This document shows positions 8,494-12,215 of a DNA stretch of 12,215 nt, piece after piece. Under the pieces are notes generated by a model. It was not told the DNA's origin. It saw nothing but the letters and a program-made list of their open reading frames with translations, and did not search any database. The stretch comes from Candidatus Neomicrothrix sp. UBA2110 (GTDB lineage: Bacteria; Actinomycetota; Acidimicrobiia; Acidimicrobiales; Poriferisodalaceae). Numbering within the stretch: position 1 is the stretch's first letter; each line of letters starts with the position of its first letter. The stretch spans positions 1 to 12,215 of the forward strand of contig DCYM01000038.1 in assembly GCA_002331465.1 (NCBI GenBank), given 5' to 3'. The position numbers and the translations under genes were made by a program.

Positions 8494-8921
8494 GGCATTT
8501 GTGTGAGCGAATACACTTCATAAGTAACGCCGCCCCCGGGATGCAACGTTCCCACCCCAACTCCCTGAACGTTGTTCACCCAGCCGTAGCGGTCATCACC
8601 GGTTTCGAATTGAGGGGCCGAGCGAGCAACTCCGAGATTGGGGTCTCCTATGCCTTTGTACTGCATCAAGATGACTGCGTCGTCGTCGGTTACTAAAGTC
8701 AGCCGAACATCAAGCTGGAGGCTCCGGTCACTTCGGGCGGTCACCCAGTCACCGCCGGGAGATACCACGCGTCCGCTCATTCGCTCGCCAGTAAAGGAGC
8801 CCCCCTCAACCTCCGCAATGATGCGGGTACCGTGCGGCCCGCCCTTTACAACTTGTACCCCTTCTGCGACTTGTAGATCCAACGTAAAGAGGTGTTCCAC
8901 CTCAAGATGTTCAGTTGCCAT
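8490..8921 (-). CDS. DUF3237 family protein
   Basis: Protein of 143 residues that fits the DUF3237 (PF11578) pattern: an N-terminal LEVEHLFTLDLQV, GGPHGTRIIAEVEGGSFTGERMSGRVVSPGGDW (about 27-59), then the strands LDVRLTLVTDDDAVI and a Gly-rich end. The family is a small beta-barrel of unproven function, often found next to degradation enzymes; no catalytic residue can be named. The frame is open back to another ATG at 8939, which would add MCQACT; the ATG at 8921 is preferred because family members begin close to the LEPLFTL-like strand. It lies 29 bases downstream of the VOC gene on the same strand and is the last gene of the PhyH-VOC-DUF3237 unit. Its TAA stop overlaps the MFS stop in the palindrome TTAA. 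Confidence 0.82.
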   Translation of the reverse strand: MATEHLEVEHLFTLDLQVAEGVQVVKGGPHGTRIIAEVEGGSFTGERMSGRVVSPGGDWVTARSDRSLQLDVRLTLVTDDDAVILMQYKGIGDPNLGVARSAPQFETGDDRYGWVNNVQGVGVGTLHPGGGVTYEVYSLTQMP

Positions 8922-8950
8922 AGTGCAAGCCTGACACATTCATGGTCCAG

Positions 8951-9352
8951 TTAGCCGAGATTGAAGAATTCAACGAGATTCGCTGGCATATCGTCGATGT
9001 CGACTTCGAAGAGTTCCAGCAGCACTTGGTCAGGAGCGGCGCACATCAAGTATCGCCAATTACCGAACTCTCTAATGTCGGATCTGAACTCAACTCCGTT
9101 AGAAGCCATTCGGTCGCGCAAATCTTTGAGATTATCTACCCGTATTCCTATGTGGTGGTAGGCGCCGATGGAGTCACCGCGCGGTGGTTGGTCATAAATA
9201 TTGAGGCGTCCCTGCCCGACTTTCATGAAGATGTTTCGCGATCCGCCAAAATCACCGTCGTGGCTCACTACTGCCCCGAGGTTTCTTTCCCACCAATCAA
9301 CGGTGAGGGACGCATCGGAAGCGAAAATATGAATGTGATGGAGGTCAAGCAT
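8951..9352 (-). CDS. VOC (vicinal oxygen chelate) family protein, glyoxalase/bleomycin-resistance fold
   Basis: Protein of 133 residues with two beta-alpha-beta-beta-beta halves. LHHIHIFASD (4-13) and YHHIGIRVDNL (65-75) carry the metal-binding histidines (His6 or His8, and His67), and LLELFEV (111-117) supplies Glu113; together these match the metal-ligand layout of glyoxalase I, methylmalonyl-CoA epimerase and ring-cleavage dioxygenases. The half-length and HHIGI motif suggest an epimerase, isomerase or lyase that acts as a dimer, not an extradiol dioxygenase; the reaction cannot be fixed. The ATG at 9352 is preceded directly by an in-frame GTG (9355), either of which could initiate. The PhyH stop lies 9 bases upstream, so the two are probably translationally coupled. 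Confidence 0.87.
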   Translation of the reverse strand: MLDLHHIHIFASDASLTVDWWERNLGAVVSHDGDFGGSRNIFMKVGQGRLNIYDQPPRGDSIGAYHHIGIRVDNLKDLRDRMASNGVEFRSDIREFGNWRYLMCAAPDQVLLELFEVDIDDMPANLVEFFNLG

Positions 9353-9361
9353 CACGAATAC

Positions 9362-10195
9362 CTACAGGGTTCGCCTGTCAGTACCCGAGCCTTTGTAAAT
9401 GATTTCTCTCATCGCATCAGAGGCACGTTTATGGAAATCCACGGCATTTGGCTCTAAGTCAGCCGAGGGCTGTGGGCAATGCTCAAAATGTCGGTATTGA
9501 TCTGTGCCACGCACCAACGAGGCACTGTCCCACTCGCTAAGTGTTTGTTCTGTATGTGGCGACATGTAGTGAAAGGAGAGCCCAATCCGCCGATCATTTG
9601 TTTTGTTTGGTCCCGACCCATGAGCTGTTCGAACGTTATGGAATGAAACCTGTCCGGCTTTCAGCGCCATTGGCACCGTCTTACGTTGCGAAATGTCGAT
9701 CTCAAGTTCTTGACCCCTACTCAGGAGATTGTTCTTCGCGTAGGTCTCTGCGTGCTCAATGGTCTCCTTGTGGCTGCCAGGAATCACGTTCATACATCCT
9801 GCGTCCTCGCCCGCATTACTGAGCGCTATCCAGATCGACACCACATCCGAATTAGACAAGCCCCAATACTGGAGGTCTTGATGCCAGCCCACATAGCTAG
9901 GGCTTTGCGCTTCTTTTATCCAGAACACTGAGTTCCAACAGAGAATGTTTGGGCCGATCAGATCCTCGACTGCATCCAAGATTCTGTCAGCGCGCATCAG
10001 TTGGTCAATCCACGGGAACAAGATATGTCCCCCTGACCGTTCATGCGCAGGTAAGGAACCACCACGAAGTAGCTCCCAAGCCTCTAGCTGGCTCCGACAC
10101 TCATCAGCCTGCTCTGAGGTGAGGAGGTCAACTGGAGACACCCACCCATCGGCCTCGTATTGCTTGATCTGCTCTTCAGTAAAGACCTTTCCCAT
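9362..10195 (-). CDS. Phytanoyl-CoA dioxygenase (PhyH) family Fe(II)/2-oxoglutarate oxygenase
   Basis: Predicted cytoplasmic oxygenase of 277 residues, a usual length. The iron triad is complete: WHQDLQYW gives His105 and Asp107, and VRTAHGSGPN gives the distal His192. Arg202 or Arg203 (NDRRIGLS) is placed to bind the 2-oxoglutarate carboxylate. The structural segments GCMNVIPGSH (133-142) and AGQVSFHN (180-187) are typical. Because Asp107 is present and not Gly or Ala, hydroxylation is expected and halogenation is unlikely. The substrate may be a free acid, an acyl-CoA or a small metabolite. First gene of the minus-strand unit with VOC and DUF3237. No Shine-Dalgarno precedes the ATG, but TAACCT (10207-10202) lies 6 bases upstream, which suits a leaderless transcript. 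Divergent from the P450, suggesting shared control and a joint oxidative task. Confidence 0.92.
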   Translation of the reverse strand: MGKVFTEEQIKQYEADGWVSPVDLLTSEQADECRSQLEAWELLRGGSLPAHERSGGHILFPWIDQLMRADRILDAVEDLIGPNILCWNSVFWIKEAQSPSYVGWHQDLQYWGLSNSDVVSIWIALSNAGEDAGCMNVIPGSHKETIEHAETYAKNNLLSRGQELEIDISQRKTVPMALKAGQVSFHNVRTAHGSGPNKTNDRRIGLSFHYMSPHTEQTLSEWDSASLVRGTDQYRHFEHCPQPSADLEPNAVDFHKRASDAMREIIYKGSGTDRRTL

Positions 10196-10201
10196 GCCAT
10201 G

Positions 10202-10207
10202 AGGTTA
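10202..10207 (-). promoter_or_regulatory. Candidate leaderless -10 box for the PhyH unit
   Basis: On the minus strand, TAACCT matches the actinobacterial -10 pattern TAnnnT. It ends 6 bases before the A of the PhyH start codon, the spacing expected if transcription starts at the ATG itself. There is no Shine-Dalgarno between them, which supports this reading. A TAnnnT match is common by chance, so this stays a suggestion. Confidence 0.4.
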
Positions 10208-10217
10208 TTCGCAGATC

Positions 10218-10232
10218 GGCATCGGTGATGCC
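10218..10232. repeat. Perfect inverted repeat GGCATC-GGT-GATGCC across the P450 start codon
   Basis: Six-base arms with a three-base loop, lying at the 5' end of the P450 gene. The ATG at 10228 sits inside the right arm and the alternative GTG at 10225 overlaps the loop. In RNA it would form a hairpin hiding the start codon; in DNA it could be an operator half-way between the two divergent genes. No function is shown, and arms this short occur by chance a few times per 10 kb. Confidence 0.45.
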
Positions 10233-11442
10233 CTTCCAGCTACCGTCAAGAGCGGTGACAGATATAGACCTGAACGACCCGGCGAGTATTGACGACCCAC
10301 ATAGCTATTGGTCTCGCTATCGCGACATGGGACCAGTGCAATGGAGCGATGCTCACCGCGCTTGGGTCGTGCTCGGTCACGCCGAGCTCAGCGAGGCTTT
10401 CCGCGAGGGGCATCTTCTTTCAGCCGATCGGGTCACACCTTTGGAGCGGGTCGCCGCGCACCGTCCTTTGAGCTTCGCCAAGGTTGTAGAACTATTGGGT
10501 GGGTGGATGGTTTTTCGCGATCCGCCTTTACACACTCATCTTCGGGACCCTATGCGCAATGTGTTTACGCCTAGGCGAGTCGCGACGCTTGAGGAGATGG
10601 TTTCTCAAGTGGTTGACGAAATCGTTGGCGGGTTGGGTGATGTAATCGACGTCCGGGAGGACTTTGCTGGTCCACTGCCAGCGTGGGCAATCGCAGCGGT
10701 CCTCGGAGTGGAGGCCAGCGACAGAGATCGTTTTCAAGGTTGGTCGGATGATTTGGCGACGATTGTGTTTGCAACTGATCCGCACACCACGGCGCCAGAG
10801 CAAGCCACTGCGGCGGCTGGAGAGTTCAGTCATTTTTTTCAGCGTCTAATTGACCGCGAACGTGTTGAACCCTCAGAAACTCTGATGACTGCATTAGTAA
10901 ATGGTGCCGGTGATCAACTATCTGACCTTGAGTTGGTGGGAGCATGCACTCTCATTTTGTTCGCAGGTCACGAAACCACGACTTCTTTACTCATGAACAC
11001 AATGGGCTTGTTGGCCACTCGCCCTGACCTGGTCGAAGAATTACGTGTTCGGGATTTAGATACCGCTCTTGAGGAACTTCTTCGCGTTCTCGGACCCACG
11101 CGGAGCATGTACCGAAAGGTAGCGGTTGCCCATGAGCGAGGCGGACAAGCGCTCGCTGTGGACGACAACGTCTTACTTTGTGTGGCAGCCGCCAATCACG
11201 ACCCTGATGTTTTCGATGAACCGGGCCGCCTCAAGTTGGACCGCGATCCGAATCCACATTTGACCTTTGGATGGGGCCTGCATCACTGCCTGGGAGCTCA
11301 CCTAGCGCGCCTTGAGGCCCGCTTGGCTCTCAAGGCCTTACTCAGGAGATCTCGGACTTTCGAACCAGTCGGGTTCGTGCCGCCAATCGAAGGGACTGTT
11401 ATTTCGTCGATCCAACAGCCTTTACGAATCAAGCTCTCCTGA
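10228..11442 (+). CDS. Cytochrome P450 (bacterial class I type)
   Basis: Soluble haem-thiolate monooxygenase of 404 residues, the usual size for bacterial P450s, with no membrane anchor. The I-helix oxygen-activation motif is AGHETT (246-251), the K-helix ExxR is Glu283-Arg286 (EELLR), and the haem-binding loop FGWGLHHCLG (347-356) carries the axial Cys354. The segment FRDPPLHTHLRDPMRNVFTPRRV is the usual C-helix region contacting haem propionates. Electron-transfer partners (ferredoxin and ferredoxin reductase) are not in this window and would have to be supplied elsewhere. The start is GTG at 10225 or ATG at 10228 in tandem; the ATG is chosen. No Shine-Dalgarno is visible, and an inverted repeat covers the start. 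Divergent from the PhyH unit and followed after 77 bases by a CoA-transferase. Substrate unknown. Confidence 0.95.
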   Translation: MPFQLPSRAVTDIDLNDPASIDDPHSYWSRYRDMGPVQWSDAHRAWVVLGHAELSEAFREGHLLSADRVTPLERVAAHRPLSFAKVVELLGGWMVFRDPPLHTHLRDPMRNVFTPRRVATLEEMVSQVVDEIVGGLGDVIDVREDFAGPLPAWAIAAVLGVEASDRDRFQGWSDDLATIVFATDPHTTAPEQATAAAGEFSHFFQRLIDRERVEPSETLMTALVNGAGDQLSDLELVGACTLILFAGHETTTSLLMNTMGLLATRPDLVEELRVRDLDTALEELLRVLGPTRSMYRKVAVAHERGGQALAVDDNVLLCVAAANHDPDVFDEPGRLKLDRDPNPHLTFGWGLHHCLGAHLARLEARLALKALLRRSRTFEPVGFVPPIEGTVISSIQQPLRIKLS

Positions 11443-11519
11443 GATCGATGAGAACAAGGTTGGAATGTTCCCGCAATAAATTCCCCGCTCTAAGCTCTCA
11501 TATCCGACGGGGGGTTTAG
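11443..11519 (+). promoter_or_regulatory. P450 to CoA-transferase spacer with G-rich ribosome site
   Basis: This 77-base gap has no strong hairpin followed by T residues, so no intrinsic terminator after the P450 is evident and read-through is likely. A run of six G at 11509-11514 sits 5 bases before the GTG start and can act as a ribosome site. AAGCTCTC occurs both at 11431-11438 and 11492-11499, a short direct repeat of doubtful meaning. No clear promoter box was found. Confidence 0.4.
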
Positions 11520-12215
11520 GTGTTAGAGCACATTCGAGTAGTTGATCTCTGTGATGGCATAAGTCAGTTCGCTGGTCACATTCTGGTGCATCTGGGTGCA
11601 GAGGTGATAGCGGTGGAACCCACTATTGGCGTAGCTACACGCCATATGGGTCCATTTGTTGACGATGAACCCGACTTAGACGCCAGTCTTACTCATTGGG
11701 CGTATAACAGAGGAAAGCGTTCTCTGGCTCTAAACGTCGAGTCGTCTGAAGATCGCGACAAGTTCCGTACCTTGATCGCTGGTGCTGACATCCTCTTCGA
11801 AGACTGCCATCCGGGTTATCTCTCGTCGCTTGGCCTGTCGCACGCGGACCTAGCTGAAATCAACCCGGGCCTCATTCATGCTTCTATTACTCCCTACGGA
11901 TCAGAGGGGCCGAGATCACGTTGGCTTGGGACTGACCTCACAGCGGTAGCTGGTAGCGCTTTCATGTATGCGAGTGGCGACGCGGATAGAGCTCCTCTTC
12001 GTATCGGCTTGCCGCACAGCTTTTTACACGCGTCCGCCGATGCGGCGGCAGCAAGTCTGATCGCCTTGCAAGAGCGGGACCGAAGCGGCGTTGGTCAGCA
12101 CATTGACGTTTCGGCCCAAGAGTCGGTCACGATTGGCTTTCCTCAGAATGTCGCTCCGATGGAAAATGCATTGGCAGCGGACCGGATCGCCGGGGGAATA
12201 AGTCTGGGCGGCATG
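11520..12215 (+). CDS. Family III (CaiB/BaiF) CoA-transferase, N-terminal part; 3' end outside the window
   Basis: The first 232 residues of a family III CoA-transferase, enzymes that move CoA between carboxylic acids. Typical features: IRVVDLCDGISQFAGHILVHLGAEVIAVEP (5-34, the N-terminal Rossmann-like segment), YNRGKRSLALNV (62-73), GADILFEDCHPGYLSSLGL, and INPGLIHASITPYGSEGP. GTG at 11520 must be the start, because an in-frame TAG lies directly before it and no other start codon is near. In well-studied members the catalytic Asp (Asp169 of formyl-CoA transferase) follows a GxPxxD pattern; here that stretch is GLPHSFLHASADAA (163-176), with Phe168 at the expected place. The nearest acid is Asp174. 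It may therefore belong to a divergent subgroup or use another residue. Placed after the P450, it could activate or hand on an oxidised acid as its CoA thioester. Confidence 0.9.
   Translation, partial: MLEHIRVVDLCDGISQFAGHILVHLGAEVIAVEPTIGVATRHMGPFVDDEPDLDASLTHWAYNRGKRSLALNVESSEDRDKFRTLIAGADILFEDCHPGYLSSLGLSHADLAEINPGLIHASITPYGSEGPRSRWLGTDLTAVAGSAFMYASGDADRAPLRIGLPHSFLHASADAAAASLIALQERDRSGVGQHIDVSAQESVTIGFPQNVAPMENALAADRIAGGISLGGM

Noticed and set aside
8942..9457. A 171-codon plus-strand frame with an ATG, opposite the VOC gene and the end of the PhyH gene
   Set aside because: It is the exact antisense of two genes with clear family motifs and metal ligands. Its own translation shows no recognisable domain and no ribosome site.
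9362..10195. PhyH protein as a non-haem halogenase
   Set aside because: Halogenases of this fold replace the iron-binding Asp with Gly or Ala; here HQD keeps the Asp.
1..12215. Mobile element, phage, CRISPR, toxin-antitoxin or defence system
   Set aside because: No transposase, integrase, repeat array, terminal repeats or nuclease-type gene was seen; all genes read as metabolic or transport.

Overview
The window is 12.2 kb of bacterial DNA at moderate GC (roughly low-to-mid 50s percent by eye). It carries eleven protein genes, two of them cut by the window edges. I see no RNA gene, insertion sequence, CRISPR array or gene-free stretch over 300 bases. The best taxonomic guess is an actinobacterium, possibly one of the marine or freshwater Acidimicrobiia. 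Reasons: the GltB/GltD sequences have an actinobacterial look, there is a PPOX protein of the F420/FMN split-barrel type, Shine-Dalgarno sequences are weak or absent, at least one start looks leaderless, and the CoA-transferase, PhyH, P450, VOC and DUF3237 genes are a typical catabolic mix for that group. This is inference; nothing in the window fixes the taxon.

Left part (1-5344, + strand): nitrogen assimilation. The C-terminal part of gltB (glutamate synthase large subunit) is followed by gltD (small subunit). After 13 bases comes an M20-family hydantoinase/carbamoylase-type amidohydrolase. The three look like one transcription unit: the amidohydrolase would release ammonia from a ureido or amide compound, and GltBD (with glutamine synthetase) would fix it into glutamate.

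Middle part (5364-8493): a minus-strand pair (PPOX split-barrel protein, then a two-Rossmann FAD/NAD(P) oxidoreductase, 6 bases apart) faces the nitrogen operon tail to tail. It is divergent from a plus-strand MFS transporter of monocarboxylate-transporter style, with a 58-base shared upstream region.

Right part (8490-12215): a minus-strand unit of three genes (PhyH-type Fe(II)/2-oxoglutarate dioxygenase, VOC protein, DUF3237 protein) ends in the stop codon of the MFS gene, the two stops sharing TTAA. The PhyH gene is divergent from a cytochrome P450 with only about 30 bases between starts. A family III (CaiB/BaiF) CoA-transferase follows the P450 and runs off the right edge.

Taken together, 6774-12215 reads as a compact oxidative catabolic or modification island: uptake of an organic acid-like substrate (MFS), hydroxylations (P450, PhyH, possibly the flavoprotein), CoA activation (CaiB-type), and small accessory enzymes (VOC, DUF3237, PPOX). 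The substrate cannot be read from the sequence. I found no clear sign of a defence system or mobile element. The most unusual local signals are the crowded PhyH/P450 start region, where a perfect inverted repeat covers the P450 start codon, and the apparent lack of the usual catalytic Asp in the CoA-transferase.
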